DNA from: Actinomadura soli
Lineage (GTDB): Bacteria > Actinomycetota > Actinomycetes > Streptosporangiales > Streptosporangiaceae
DNA: 47,750 nucleotides
Reading direction: 5' to 3'
Assembly: GCF_005889715.1 (NCBI RefSeq)
Contig: NZ_VCKW01000033.1
Span: 1-47,750, forward strand
A program made the translations under genes and the position numbers. Positions 36,388 through 46,235 of this stretch are shown one piece after another; position 1 is the first letter of the stretch; each line of letters opens with the position of its first letter. The notes beneath the pieces were generated by a model, which worked only from the letters and a program-made list of their open reading frames with translations, was not told where the DNA came from and did not search any database.

Positions 36388-38703
36388 ATGAACGTACGGA
36401 GCACGATCATGCGGCACGGTCACGACGTGCTCTTCGCCGTGACCGGCGGAGGACTTGCGGCCGGTGCCGCGCTGCGTTGGGCGGTCGGCACGGAGGCCGG
36501 CGACGTCGTCTGGATGCTGGTGACGGTGCTCGCACTCGGTCCGGCGGTGTGGTGGGTACTCGCCGGCCTCATGCACCGCAGGTTCGGCAGCGATGTGATC
36601 GCGGTGCTCGCGCTGGCCGGGACCATGGCCGTCGGCGAGGCCCTCGCCGGCGCCGTGATCGCCGTGATGCTCACCGGCGGCCGGCTGCTGGAGGAACGTG
36701 CCGGACGCCGCGCCCGCCGCGACCTCGGCGCCCTGCTGTCGCTGGCGCCCCGCGTCGCGCACCGCCGGACCGCCGCCGGTCTGGACACCGTCGACGTCGG
36801 CGAGGTCCGGCCCGGCGACGGGCTGCTGGTCCGGGCCGGTGAGACCGTGCCGGTGGACGGGCAGGTGGAGTCCGGGACCGCCGTCCTGGACGAGTCCACG
36901 CTGACCGGGGAGCCGCTGCCGGTGGAGCGTCCGGCCGGTGATGCGGTCCGCGCCGGGACGGTCAACGCCGGCGGGCCGTTCGGGCTGCGCGCGACCAGCG
37001 ACGCCCGGTCCAGCACCTACGCGGGGATCGTCCGGCTGGCCGAGGAGGCCGCCGCCGAGAACGCGCCGTTCGTGCGGCTCGCCGACCGGTACTCGGCGGT
37101 CTTCCTCCCGCTCACGCTGCTGCTGGCCGGGGCCGCATGGCTCGCCTCCGGAGATCCGGTCCGGGCCGTCGCGGTGCTGGTGGTCGCCACCCCCTGCCCC
37201 TTGATCATCGCGGCGCCGATCGCGTTCGTCTCCGGCCTGTCGCGGTGCGCGCGCCGAGGTGTCGTGGTGAAGGGCGGCGGCACGCTGGAGCGTCTCGCCC
37301 GCGCCCACGTGCTGCTGTTCGACAAGACCGGCACCGTCACCACCGGACGTCCCGCGCTCACCGAGGTCGTCCCCGCCCGGCCCGCGATCGCCGCGGACCC
37401 GCTGCTGCTCGCCGCCTCCCTCGATCAGGTCTCCCCGCACGTGCTGGCCTCGGCGATCGTGCGCGGCGCCGCCGAGCGCGGGCTGCGGCTCACCGAGCCG
37501 TCCGACGTCACCGAGACCCTCGGCCAGGGTGTACGCGGCACCGTGAACGGCCACCGGGTCAGCGTCGGCAAGGCGACCTGGGCCGGGCACGCCGACGCCG
37601 CCTGGCTGGAGCAGGTGCGGAGCCGCGCCGCCGCCCGCGGCGCGATCACCGTGTTCGTCGGCGTGGACGGGCGGATCGCGGCCGTGCTGCTGCTGCGCGA
37701 CCGCCTCCGCCCGGACGCGCCGCGGACGTTCCGGCTGCTCCGACACGCAGGCATCGCCCGGACGGTCATGGTGACCGGCGACCGCGCGGACGCCGCCGGC
37801 CCGATCGCCGAGCTGGTCGGCGCCGACGCCGTCCACTCCGGGCTGACACCCGCGGGCAAGGTCGCAGTCGCCCGCGCCGAGAGCGCCCGGACGGCGACCG
37901 TGATGGTCGGCGACGGCGTCAACGACGCCCCCGCTCTGGCCGCCGCCGGAGTCGGCGTCGCGCTCGGCGCCCGTGGCGCCACGGCCTCGTCGGAGGCGGC
38001 CGACGTGGTGATCACCGTGGACCGGCTGGAGCGGCTGGCCGAGACCCTGGCCATCGCGCGCCGCACCCGGACGGTGGCGCGGCAGAGCGTCCTGGCGGGC
38101 ATGGGCCTGTCCATGGCGGCGATGGTCGCGGCGGCGTTCGGGCTGCTGGCCCCGGCGGCGGGCGCGCTGCTGCAGGAGGGCATCGACGTCGCCGCGATCC
38201 TGTCCGCGCTGCGCGTCCTCGGCCCGGGACGCGACCGCGCCCCGCGCCTGCGCGGCGACGAGGCCGACCTCGTCCGCCGGCTGGACGAGGAGCACCGGGC
38301 GCTGTGGCCGCGCATCGAGCGGCTGCCCGCCCTGGCGGACGCGATCACCGCCTCCCCCGGCCGGGAACGCGACGCGGCGATCGACACCCTCACCGGGTTC
38401 CTGACCGACCTCGCCACCCACGAACGCAAAGACGAACGGCTGCTCTACCCCGCCGTCGCGCGGGCGCTGGGCGGCTCCGACCCGACCGGCCCGATGAGCC
38501 GCGGGCACACCGAGATCGCCGAGCTGACCCGGCGCATCGGCGCGCTCATCACCGAACTGAAAGCGAGCCCCGCATCACCGGAAACCACCAGTGACCTGCG
38601 GCGGAGCATCCAGGAGCTGTACGCCGTCCTCCGGCTGCACTTCGCCCAGGAGGAGGAAAACTACTTCGTCCTGGCCGACGTCCACGATCCGGCCGCGCAC
38701 TGA
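36388..38703 (+). CDS. P1B-5-type metal ATPase with C-terminal hemerythrin domain
   Basis: A 771-residue P-type ATPase. The membrane metal-site motif is TPCP (C270), the mark of P1B-5 pumps rather than the CPC of copper pumps. The phosphorylation site D312 is in FDKTGTVTTG, the actuator in LTGEPLPVE, and the hinge in MVGDGVNDAP; a P1B-type SPH motif is present. There is no N-terminal metal-binding domain. Residues about 630-771 form a hemerythrin-like four-helix domain (DEEHRALWPRIERL with H636, THERKDERLLYP, SRGHTEIAEL, HFAQEEENYF). Nia of Sinorhizobium, a Ni/Fe exporter, has the same design. Near a NiFe hydrogenase it probably balances nickel or iron, with the di-iron domain sensing O2 or metal (inference). 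ATG 36388 follows GGAGGG. Confidence 0.9.
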   Translation: MNVRSTIMRHGHDVLFAVTGGGLAAGAALRWAVGTEAGDVVWMLVTVLALGPAVWWVLAGLMHRRFGSDVIAVLALAGTMAVGEALAGAVIAVMLTGGRLLEERAGRRARRDLGALLSLAPRVAHRRTAAGLDTVDVGEVRPGDGLLVRAGETVPVDGQVESGTAVLDESTLTGEPLPVERPAGDAVRAGTVNAGGPFGLRATSDARSSTYAGIVRLAEEAAAENAPFVRLADRYSAVFLPLTLLLAGAAWLASGDPVRAVAVLVVATPCPLIIAAPIAFVSGLSRCARRGVVVKGGGTLERLARAHVLLFDKTGTVTTGRPALTEVVPARPAIAADPLLLAASLDQVSPHVLASAIVRGAAERGLRLTEPSDVTETLGQGVRGTVNGHRVSVGKATWAGHADAAWLEQVRSRAAARGAITVFVGVDGRIAAVLLLRDRLRPDAPRTFRLLRHAGIARTVMVTGDRADAAGPIAELVGADAVHSGLTPAGKVAVARAESARTATVMVGDGVNDAPALAAAGVGVALGARGATASSEAADVVITVDRLERLAETLAIARRTRTVARQSVLAGMGLSMAAMVAAAFGLLAPAAGALLQEGIDVAAILSALRVLGPGRDRAPRLRGDEADLVRRLDEEHRALWPRIERLPALADAITASPGRERDAAIDTLTGFLTDLATHERKDERLLYPAVARALGGSDPTGPMSRGHTEIAELTRRIGALITELKASPASPETTSDLRRSIQELYAVLRLHFAQEEENYFVLADVHDPAAH

Positions 38704-38749
38704 CAAGTCCGGGCAGGGCGCGGAACTCGAGCCCTTCAGCACGCGGCGG

Positions 38750-38763
38750 AGGACCTTCGTCCA
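38750..38763. promoter_or_regulatory. DosR/DevR-like box (six-module protein)
   Basis: AGGACCTTCGTCCA, inverted GGAC-GTCC core, 95 bp upstream of the GTG start of the 1602-residue gene. Confidence 0.5.
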
Positions 38764-38858
38764 CTGCCCTGGCCAAGCGCGGCGGAGGACGCTGAAAGCC
38801 CACGAAGGACGGTGAACCGGTCGCCGGACTGAGCAGAGGCTCCGGAAGGAGAACGCCG

Positions 38859-41800
38859 GTGACGCCGACCGTCGAGCAAGTTCCCGCCGACTTGCGTACG
38901 CCCCGCGGCGGGACGGGCCGGGGACGTGCCCGGACGTGGTCCGGGCGCGTCTTGGCGCTGCTGGTCGTCGCCGCGATCTTCGGCAAGGTGCTGCCCGGTC
39001 TGGTGGATCTGGAGACTGTCGCCGAGATCCTGCGGACGCGGGTGAGCGCGTCCGAACTCGTCCTGCTGTCGGCGCTCACGGTCTTGTCGGTGCTCGCTTC
39101 GGCGGCGGGTCTCAGCGCGGCGCTTCCGGGCCTGAAGATCGTCCCCGCGTCGGTCATGAACGTGGTGACCACCGCGCTGTCCTACGCGCTGCCAGGCGGC
39201 GGGGCGGCCGGGGCGGCGTTGAATGTCACGATGTGCCGGGAGCTCGGTTTCCGGGCAGGCCCGATCGCGTTGCAGGTGCTGGTGACCGGCCTGTGGAACG
39301 TCCTCACCCGGCTGACCCTGCCGCTGCTCGCACTCGGGCTGCTCGCGCTGGCGTCGGACGTGCCGCCGCAGGTGCGCGGCGCGGGAGTGCTGGGGCTGGG
39401 GCTGGCCGCCGTGGTGGTCGCGCTGACGGGCTTCATGCTCTGGCATGATCGCGCGGCGTCCGCGATCGTGGCCGCCGGTACCCGCGCGGCGCGTCCTCTC
39501 GCACGGATGCTGCACCGCAGGGTGGACGATCACGCCGGTGATGTGGCGCGGTTCCAGGCCGGGGCGCGTGAGCTGATCCGTGGCCGATGGCCTGCGCTGA
39601 CGCTGTCCACGGTCGGCTACCAGGTGTGCGTGTTCGCGGTGCTGTACGTGTCGCTGCAGGCGACGGGCGCGACCCGGGTGGGGGTGCTGGAGGCGTTCGC
39701 CGTCTACACCGTCGCGCGGCAGGTGACCGTCATTCCGCTCACGCCCGGCAGCGCGGGCGTGCTCGACCTGGCGCTGATCGGCGGGCTGGACCTCGCCGGG
39801 GCCGACCTGCCCGCGGTGACGGCGGGCGTGCTGTTGTTCCGGTTCTTCACCTACCTGCTCTACCTGCCGGCGGGCGGGCTGTTGTGGCCGTGGTGGCGGT
39901 GGGCCCGCCCGGCGGCCGCCGCACGCCCGCGCGAGGAGGTGTTCCGCCACCCGATGGACGCCGTCCGGCTGGTGCTCGCCCTGGCCTCGCTGGCGGTGCT
40001 GGCCGTGGCGAGCCGGGGCGTGCCCGGCTGGGACGCCGACCTGTTCCGGCTGGTGAACGACCTTCCCGACACGATCGAGCCGCCGATGTGGCTGCTGATG
40101 CAGGCGGGCTGGATCGGCGCCGCCGCCCTGGCCGCACTCGCCGCCGTCCTCCTGCGCAGGTTCCGCCTGGCCGTCACGCTGTGCGGAAGCGGGACGCTCG
40201 CATGGATCGCGGCCAAGATCGTCAAGGACGTGTCCGGACGGCCGCGCCCCGCAGCGCTGCTGGACGGCGTCGCACTCCGGGCGGACGCGACCCCCTGGGG
40301 CACCGGCTTCGCCGCCGGGCACACGGCGGTGGCCGCGGCACTGGTCACGGTCGCGGCCGCCTACCTCCCCCGCCCGTACCGGCGCGTCCTGTGGCTGGTC
40401 GTCGCCACCGTCGGCGCGGCCCGGGTCTACACCGGAGCGCACTTCCCGCTGGACGTGCTCGGCGGAGCGGCGCTGGGCTGGTCGGCGGGAGCGGCGGCGC
40501 TGCTCATCGCCGGGACGCCGCGGCACCGGCCCCGCCTCGCTGCGGTGCGCGAGGCGCTCACCCGCCACGGGCTGACGACGGTGACGGACGTGCATCGCGT
40601 GCCGGGCGATCTGCGGCACGCCGTCCCGTTCGCCGCGGACACCTCGGCCGGGCGGCTCTTCGTCAAGGTGATCGGACGCGACCAGCGCGACGCCGACACG
40701 CTGCACCGCCTGGGCCGATTGTGGCGCCGCAGGCCGGGCGAGCCACCGTTCGCCACCGCCAAGCATCTCGCCGAGCATGAGGGCTATCTGCTCATGCGCG
40801 CCCGGCGGGCCGGTGCGCGGGTGCCGGCCGTCCGGTTCGTGACGGAGGTCGGCGCGGGCAGCTGGGCCCTGGTCATGGATCACGTGGACGGGCGTCCGCT
40901 GGACGGGCACGGCGAGCCGGCGCGGGACGCGCAGGACGCCGTGGACGTGGTGGGTGCGGTGGACGACCTGTGGCGGCAGAGTGCGGCGCTGCGCCGCGAC
41001 CGCATCGCCCATCGCGACCTCGCGCCGGAGAACGTCCTGGTCGACGGGCAGGGGCGTCCCTGGATCGTCGGCTGGGGGCGGGCGGAGACCGATACGACAC
41101 CAGCCCTGCTCGACGACGACGCGGCCCGGCTGCTCACCATGACCGCCTCGGCCACGACGCGCGCACGAGCGCCGGCGGCCGCCCGCCGCGTTCTCGGCCC
41201 TGACGCGACGGCTCGGCTCACCGCACGGTCACGAGACCACGCCGGGCAAACGCCTTCGGGTTCCCTCCGCAAGCGATGGCCTCGTCGCCGCGGCCTCCCG
41301 GTGCGCCGCTTCGGGCTGTTCCCGCCGGGGGCGCCCGCCACGGCTCGGCATCCCGGCGACGTGATCCGGGTCGTCGCCGGGCTCGGTCTGTGCCTCTGCC
41401 TGGCCCTTTTCGCCGCGGACGGGTTGCTGCTGGGCCCGGAGGCCGGCGTGTTCCGTGTCGTCAACGGCTTGCCGGGCTGGCTGTTCCGGCCGGTCGAGAT
41501 CGTGATGCAGACGGGCGCGCTCGGCGCCGTCGCGGTGACCGCGGCGGCGGCGCTGGCCGTCCGCCGGGTCCGGCTGGCCGTCGACCTGGCTCTCGGCGGT
41601 TCGCTGGCGTGGCTGCTCGCCAAGCTGGTCAAGGACCTCGCCGACCGCGGCCGGCCCGGTGCGCTGCTGTCGGAGGTCGTGCTCCGCGGCGCGCACGAGG
41701 ACGGGCTCGGGTTCGTGTCCGGCCACGCCGCCGTGTCGGCCGCCTTGGCCACGGTCGCGTCCGCGCATGTCCGCCGCCCGGTCCGGTGGGTCCTTTGGGC

Positions 41801-43667
41801 GGTCGCGATCGCCGTGCCGGTGAGCCGCGTCTACGTCGGCGCCCATTTCCCGCTCGACGTCGTCGCCGGGACGGCGCTCGGCTGGGCGGTCGGCGGGGCG
41901 GTCCACCTGGTGCGCGGCACGCCGAACCACGTTTCGTCACCGGACCAGGTCGCCGCGGGTCTCGCCCGCTGCGGCCTGGCCGGCGCCGAGGTCGCTCCGC
42001 TCAAGGCCGACGCCCGCGGCTCGGTCCCCTTCACCGCCGTCACCGGCGACGGGCGCGCGGTCTTCGTCAAGGCGCTCGGCCGTGACCAGCGCGACGCGGA
42101 CCTGCTGTTCAAGGCCGCCCGGTTCCTGCTCTACCGCGAGGTGGAGGACGAGACACCCATGGCCACCCCCAAGCGGCAGGTGGAGCACGAGGCGTACATG
42201 CTCATGCGCGCGGCCGAATCGGGCGCCCGCGTGCCCGCCGTCATCGGCGTGGCGCCCGCCGGGCCCGGCACCTGGATCCTCGCCGAGGAGGCGATCGAAA
42301 CCGGCGACGCTCCCCTCGCCCTGCACGACGACGCCCGCCTCCGCGAACTGTGGTCACAGGTCGCGAAACTCCACACCGCGCGCATCGCCCACCGCGACCT
42401 GCGGCTGGCCAACGTCCTCGTGGACGCCGCAGGGCGTCCCGTACTCGTCGACTTCGGTTTCGCCGAGGACGCCGCCGGCGACGGACGGCTGGCCCAGGAC
42501 GTGGCCGAACTCCTCGTCTCCACCGCCCTGGCCGCCGGGCCACGGCGGTCCGTCCAGGCCGCGGTCGACGTACTCGGGCTTCCCGCCGCCGAGGCCGCCG
42601 TGCCCTACCTGCAACCCCTGGCGCTGGCGGGATCCACCCGGACGGCACTCCGCGACCACCCCCACCTCCTGGACGAGCTCCGCCGCGAGCTGACCGGTGC
42701 GGGCGCCACCGGCATCGTGCCCCGGCCGCTGTCGCGGATCCCGTCGCGGCCCTGGTTCCTGCTGCTGCTCGTCGCCGCCGGCTACGTCACCTACCACGGG
42801 CTCATCGGCGTCACGGGTCTGCGCTCCCCCATGACGGTCCTCGCGGACGCCCACACGCGCTGGCTCCTCGCGGCCGCGCTGCTGGTGGCGGTCTCCTACG
42901 CGGCGGGCGCGGTCGCCTTGATGGGCGCCTCCCCACGCGATCTGGCCTTCGGACGCACCTGCCTGCGCCAGGCCGCCGCCTCCTACGCCTCCCGCCAGCA
43001 TCCGACCGGCCGGGGCGGCGACGCCGTCCTCGGCGCCTACCTCCGCGACCACGGGGCCGGACCGCACGAGGCCGCCGCGACCGTCGCGCGCACCAGACTG
43101 ACCGGCGCGCTCGTCCACCTGATCGCCCTGGCCCTGGCCCTGGCCTCAGCCGCGGCGCGGGGATGGGGAGCGGCGCACCCGCCCGGCTGGGCCGAGCCGC
43201 TGATCCTGATCGTCGCCGCGGTCGCGGCGCTCGGCACGGTCCTGCTGTGGCGCCGCAGGGCAGAGATCCTCCCGCCACTACGCGCCGCGGCAGCCGGGCT
43301 GCCTCAACTGCTGCACCGTCCCAAGCGCCTGATCGCGCTGCTCGCGGCCAGCTCCACGGTCACCACCTGCTCGGTGCTGGCCTTCGTGACCGTGGGCCAC
43401 GCACTGAACGTGCCGATCTCGCCCGCCGCCCTGGCGGCGGTCTTCCTGCTGCTGATCCCGCTACGCCTCCTCGGTCCCCTCCCGGGCGGCGTGGGGGTCG
43501 TCGAACCTGTCCTCGTCCTGGCCCTGGTCACGTTCGGGACCGGGCCCACCGAGGCCGTCCTGACCATCCTGCTCTACAGGATCCTCAGCTTCTGGCTGCC
43601 GATCCTTCCCGGCGCCCTGATCCTGCACGCCCCGGCCGGAAACCGGCGGCCGTTCAGTCGCCGGTGA
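38859..43667 (+). CDS. Six-module membrane protein: LPG-synthase-like TM, PAP2, kinase-like, PAP2, kinase-like, LPG-synthase-like TM
   Basis: A 1602-residue protein. Residues about 25-350 and 1295-1600 each resemble the flippase-like membrane domain of lysylphosphatidylglycerol synthase (UPF0104). Between them stands a tandem repeat of PAP2 phosphatase plus kinase-like domain. PAP2-1 (about 370-550) has KIVKDVSGRPRP at 453, H488 (FAAGHTA) and H528 (RVYTGAHFPLD); PAP2-2 (about 820-1015) has KLVKDLADRGRP at 922, H956 and H996. Kinase-like 1 (about 555-780) has HRD at 718-720 but GWG at 738-740 instead of DFG; kinase-like 2 (about 1020-1255) has HRD at 1178-1180 and DFG at 1198-1200. Role unknown; processing and flipping of a prenyl- or glycero-phospholipid is plausible. 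GTG 38859 follows GGAAGGAG. The 3' end overlaps the convergent permease gene by 14 bp. Confidence 0.85.
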   Translation: MTPTVEQVPADLRTPRGGTGRGRARTWSGRVLALLVVAAIFGKVLPGLVDLETVAEILRTRVSASELVLLSALTVLSVLASAAGLSAALPGLKIVPASVMNVVTTALSYALPGGGAAGAALNVTMCRELGFRAGPIALQVLVTGLWNVLTRLTLPLLALGLLALASDVPPQVRGAGVLGLGLAAVVVALTGFMLWHDRAASAIVAAGTRAARPLARMLHRRVDDHAGDVARFQAGARELIRGRWPALTLSTVGYQVCVFAVLYVSLQATGATRVGVLEAFAVYTVARQVTVIPLTPGSAGVLDLALIGGLDLAGADLPAVTAGVLLFRFFTYLLYLPAGGLLWPWWRWARPAAAARPREEVFRHPMDAVRLVLALASLAVLAVASRGVPGWDADLFRLVNDLPDTIEPPMWLLMQAGWIGAAALAALAAVLLRRFRLAVTLCGSGTLAWIAAKIVKDVSGRPRPAALLDGVALRADATPWGTGFAAGHTAVAAALVTVAAAYLPRPYRRVLWLVVATVGAARVYTGAHFPLDVLGGAALGWSAGAAALLIAGTPRHRPRLAAVREALTRHGLTTVTDVHRVPGDLRHAVPFAADTSAGRLFVKVIGRDQRDADTLHRLGRLWRRRPGEPPFATAKHLAEHEGYLLMRARRAGARVPAVRFVTEVGAGSWALVMDHVDGRPLDGHGEPARDAQDAVDVVGAVDDLWRQSAALRRDRIAHRDLAPENVLVDGQGRPWIVGWGRAETDTTPALLDDDAARLLTMTASATTRARAPAAARRVLGPDATARLTARSRDHAGQTPSGSLRKRWPRRRGLPVRRFGLFPPGAPATARHPGDVIRVVAGLGLCLCLALFAADGLLLGPEAGVFRVVNGLPGWLFRPVEIVMQTGALGAVAVTAAAALAVRRVRLAVDLALGGSLAWLLAKLVKDLADRGRPGALLSEVVLRGAHEDGLGFVSGHAAVSAALATVASAHVRRPVRWVLWAVAIAVPVSRVYVGAHFPLDVVAGTALGWAVGGAVHLVRGTPNHVSSPDQVAAGLARCGLAGAEVAPLKADARGSVPFTAVTGDGRAVFVKALGRDQRDADLLFKAARFLLYREVEDETPMATPKRQVEHEAYMLMRAAESGARVPAVIGVAPAGPGTWILAEEAIETGDAPLALHDDARLRELWSQVAKLHTARIAHRDLRLANVLVDAAGRPVLVDFGFAEDAAGDGRLAQDVAELLVSTALAAGPRRSVQAAVDVLGLPAAEAAVPYLQPLALAGSTRTALRDHPHLLDELRRELTGAGATGIVPRPLSRIPSRPWFLLLLVAAGYVTYHGLIGVTGLRSPMTVLADAHTRWLLAAALLVAVSYAAGAVALMGASPRDLAFGRTCLRQAAASYASRQHPTGRGGDAVLGAYLRDHGAGPHEAAATVARTRLTGALVHLIALALALASAAARGWGAAHPPGWAEPLILIVAAVAALGTVLLWRRRAEILPPLRAAAAGLPQLLHRPKRLIALLAASSTVTTCSVLAFVTVGHALNVPISPAALAAVFLLLIPLRLLGPLPGGVGVVEPVLVLALVTFGTGPTEAVLTILLYRILSFWLPILPGALILHAPAGNRRPFSRR

Positions 43668-45297
43668 GGTCGCGGCGCTCGAAGAGCAGGCACCCGGCGG
43701 CGGCGAGGACCATTGCCGAAGCGGTCATGACGAGCGTGCCGACGAGCTCGAACGGTTCGGCCGGGACTGCCGCCAGGTGGTGGAACGGGGACACGGCCAG
43801 CACGAGGTCCGGCCAGTCCAGCGCGGGCCCGATCGTCTCGATCAAGTAGGCGGCGACGGCCGCCGCCGCCGAGCCGGGGACGGTCAGCCGCGGCCGCGCG
43901 CCGAGCAGGACCACCGCCAGCCCCGTGGCCAGGGCTGCCACCGGCAGCGGGTTGAGGGTGGCTGCGAGCGTGTCCGCCAGGCCCACGCCCGCGCCGGTCG
44001 CGGCGGCGCCGGCCCACATCGCGGCAGCGGAGGCCAGCGCGAGCAGCAGCGCCGACGCCAGGGTCAGCAGGATGTGGCCGCCGAGCCAGCGGCGGCGCGT
44101 GACGGGCCGGGTGAGGACGTGGTCGAGGCGGCCGGCGGCCTCCTCGGCGCGGGCCGCGCCGATCCGCCAGCACGCGTACAGGGCGATCAGCAGACCGATG
44201 AGGACGCCCATGATGCCGACGAAGCCGTCGGCGACGTCGCCCGCGTCCCAACCGAGCGACTCCAGGATCCGCTGGTAGTCGGGGTCGTCGGCAGCGTAGT
44301 CGACGACGGTCGCGATCAGCGTCCCGGCGACGAACGCGTACCCGGCGATGCCGAGCAGCCAGCCGGTCAGCATGCCACGGTTGCTGCGCCAGGCGAAGGC
44401 CGCGGGCCCGCCGAGCAGCCGGAGCCGGGCGCGGGCGTGGTCGGGTTCACCGATCAGCGCGTCCGCGGTGTCGCGGCGGGTCCGCAGCGCGACGGCGACG
44501 CCGCCGACCACGGCGGGCATTGCCAGCGTGACGGCGAGCACCGCCCAGTTCGGGTCCCGGTAGGGGTGCAGGTCGTCCAGCCAGCCGAACGGGGTGAACC
44601 AGCGCAGCCATCCGCGCGGGTCCGCGCTGTTGGCGGCCATCCGGAGCAGGAACAACGCACCGAAGACCGCGGCCGAGGCCGCGGTCGCGCGGCGCCGCAC
44701 CTGGAACAGCTGCGCGAGCACCGCCGCCACCGCCGCGAACGTCGCGGCGAACCCGGCGAGCCCGAGCCCGAACAGCGCCGAGCCCGCCGCGCCGGTCCCC
44801 AGCAGCGCCAGCGGGGCGGCCACCGAAGCCCCCGCCACCAGCGCCGCGCCGCCCAGGACGCCGCACTGCACCAGCACCACGCGGGTCGGACGAATCGGCG
44901 CGGCCAGGACGAGCTCGGCTCGGCCGGACTCCTCCTCACCACGCAGGAGGCGGCCCGCCGTCAGCAGCGCCCACAGGCCGGCGATCGCTGCCAGCATCCA
45001 GCCGGCGTCCCACACGACGTAGCCGCCGGTCGTCTCGGCCGCGTGCGGGACGCCCTGCAGCATCCGCACGGCCGGGTCCTTCGACAGCGCCGCGAGCTTC
45101 TGCCGCGAGGCGGCGTCGGGGTAGGTCCGCTCGTAGGTGACGACCTCGACCACGACGTAGCAGGCGAGGGCCAGCGCCAGCCAGCCCGCGCCGCGCCGGA
45201 TCAGCCGGACCGTCATCCACGCGACCCCCGCGCCGACCGGAAGGCGCCCCGCCGGGCGCGACCCTGCGGCGGTCCGTACGGGCATGGCCCTGGTCAT
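43654..45297 (-). CDS. ABC-2-type exporter permease
   Basis: A 547-residue membrane protein with about twelve helices in two halves, the long ABC-2 form of actinobacterial drug or polyketide exporters (ELVLAAPIRPTRVVLVQ in the first half, LDHVLTRPVTRRRWLGGHIL in the second). It pairs with the ATPase gene just upstream; its ATG at 45297 overlaps that gene's stop, so they are coupled. An internal ATG at 45285 is possible. The gene's end overlaps the convergent six-module gene. Substrate unknown. Confidence 0.87.
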   Translation of the reverse strand: MTRAMPVRTAAGSRPAGRLPVGAGVAWMTVRLIRRGAGWLALALACYVVVEVVTYERTYPDAASRQKLAALSKDPAVRMLQGVPHAAETTGGYVVWDAGWMLAAIAGLWALLTAGRLLRGEEESGRAELVLAAPIRPTRVVLVQCGVLGGAALVAGASVAAPLALLGTGAAGSALFGLGLAGFAATFAAVAAVLAQLFQVRRRATAASAAVFGALFLLRMAANSADPRGWLRWFTPFGWLDDLHPYRDPNWAVLAVTLAMPAVVGGVAVALRTRRDTADALIGEPDHARARLRLLGGPAAFAWRSNRGMLTGWLLGIAGYAFVAGTLIATVVDYAADDPDYQRILESLGWDAGDVADGFVGIMGVLIGLLIALYACWRIGAARAEEAAGRLDHVLTRPVTRRRWLGGHILLTLASALLLALASAAAMWAGAAATGAGVGLADTLAATLNPLPVAALATGLAVVLLGARPRLTVPGSAAAAVAAYLIETIGPALDWPDLVLAVSPFHHLAAVPAEPFELVGTLVMTASAMVLAAAGCLLFERRDLTGD

Positions 45298-46178
45298 TTC
45301 TCCGCCTCGTAGTAGCTCAGGAAGATCTCTTCCAGCGTCGGCTCGTGGCTGCGGACCCGGACCAGCGGGCAGGCGCTCAACCGGGCCAGCACCGCAGACG
45401 GCGACCCGGTGATCGACACCCGGACGCCGCCGTCGATCGGTTCCACCCCGGTCACGCCGGGCACCCCGGCCAGGTCGGGGACGGGGCCGTCCACGATCGC
45501 CTCCAGCACCGTCCCGCCCAGTGCGCGCAGCTCCTCCAGCGCGGCCACCTCGATCAGCCGGCCCTCCCGCAGGATGGCCACCCGATGGCAGAGGTCCTGG
45601 ACCTCATCCAGGATGTGGGAGGAGAGGAAGACCGTCTGCCCGCGTCCCGCGGCCTGCCGGGCCAGTGCCTGGAACTCGGCCTCCATCAGCGGGTCCAGGC
45701 CGGACGTCGGCTCGTCCAGCAGCAGCACGTCGGGCCTGGTCATCAGCGCGGCGATCAGGGCGAGCTTCTGGCGGTTCCCCTTGGAGTAGGAGCGGGCGCG
45801 CTTCCCGGGGTCGAACCGCAGCCGTTCGATCAGCTCGTCCCGGAACGGCACGTCGACGCTCCCGGACAGATGCCCGAGGTAGGTCAGCGTCTCCAGCCCC
45901 GTCAGCTGCGGCCAGAGCGCTACGTCGCCGGCGACGTAGCCCACATGCCGGTGGGCCCGCTCGACGTCTCCCACAGGCACGTCCATGATCCAGGCCCGGC
46001 CGGCCGTCGGCCGGGCGAGGCCGAGCAGAAGCCGGATCGTCGTGGACTTTCCAGCGCCGTTCGGCCCCAGAAAGCCGAAGATCTCCCCGCGGCCGACCTT
46101 TAGGTCCAGACCGTCCACCGCGACCACCCGCCCGAAGCGCTTCGTCAGGCCCTCGGTCCGTATCGCCCACGCGACCAC
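45294..46178 (-). CDS. ABC exporter ATP-binding protein
   Basis: A 294-residue ATPase of the DrrA/CcmA type. Walker A is GPNGAGKST near residue 40, Walker B is VLLLDEPTSGLDP, and the switch His is in SSHILDEV. The signature reads YSKGNRQKLAL, a variant of LSGGQ seen in this subfamily. A C-terminal extension (SHEPTLEEIFLSYYE) is typical. GTG 46178 is chosen because GGAGGAGG stands at the right distance; the frame is open far upstream without homology. A box at 46236-46249 lies 58 bp before it. Confidence 0.9.
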   Translation of the reverse strand: MVAWAIRTEGLTKRFGRVVAVDGLDLKVGRGEIFGFLGPNGAGKSTTIRLLLGLARPTAGRAWIMDVPVGDVERAHRHVGYVAGDVALWPQLTGLETLTYLGHLSGSVDVPFRDELIERLRFDPGKRARSYSKGNRQKLALIAALMTRPDVLLLDEPTSGLDPLMEAEFQALARQAAGRGQTVFLSSHILDEVQDLCHRVAILREGRLIEVAALEELRALGGTVLEAIVDGPVPDLAGVPGVTGVEPIDGGVRVSITGSPSAVLARLSACPLVRVRSHEPTLEEIFLSYYEAEK

Positions 46179-46235
46179 GGCGCACCTCCTCCATCTTCCG
46201 CGATCGACGCTAGGCCGCTGATCGGCGCCTGCCAG

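Noticed and set aside
35281..38508. A 1075-codon leftward open frame joined to the universal stress protein
   Set aside because: Only its last 282 codons are the real stress protein; the rest is antisense to the metal ATPase gene.
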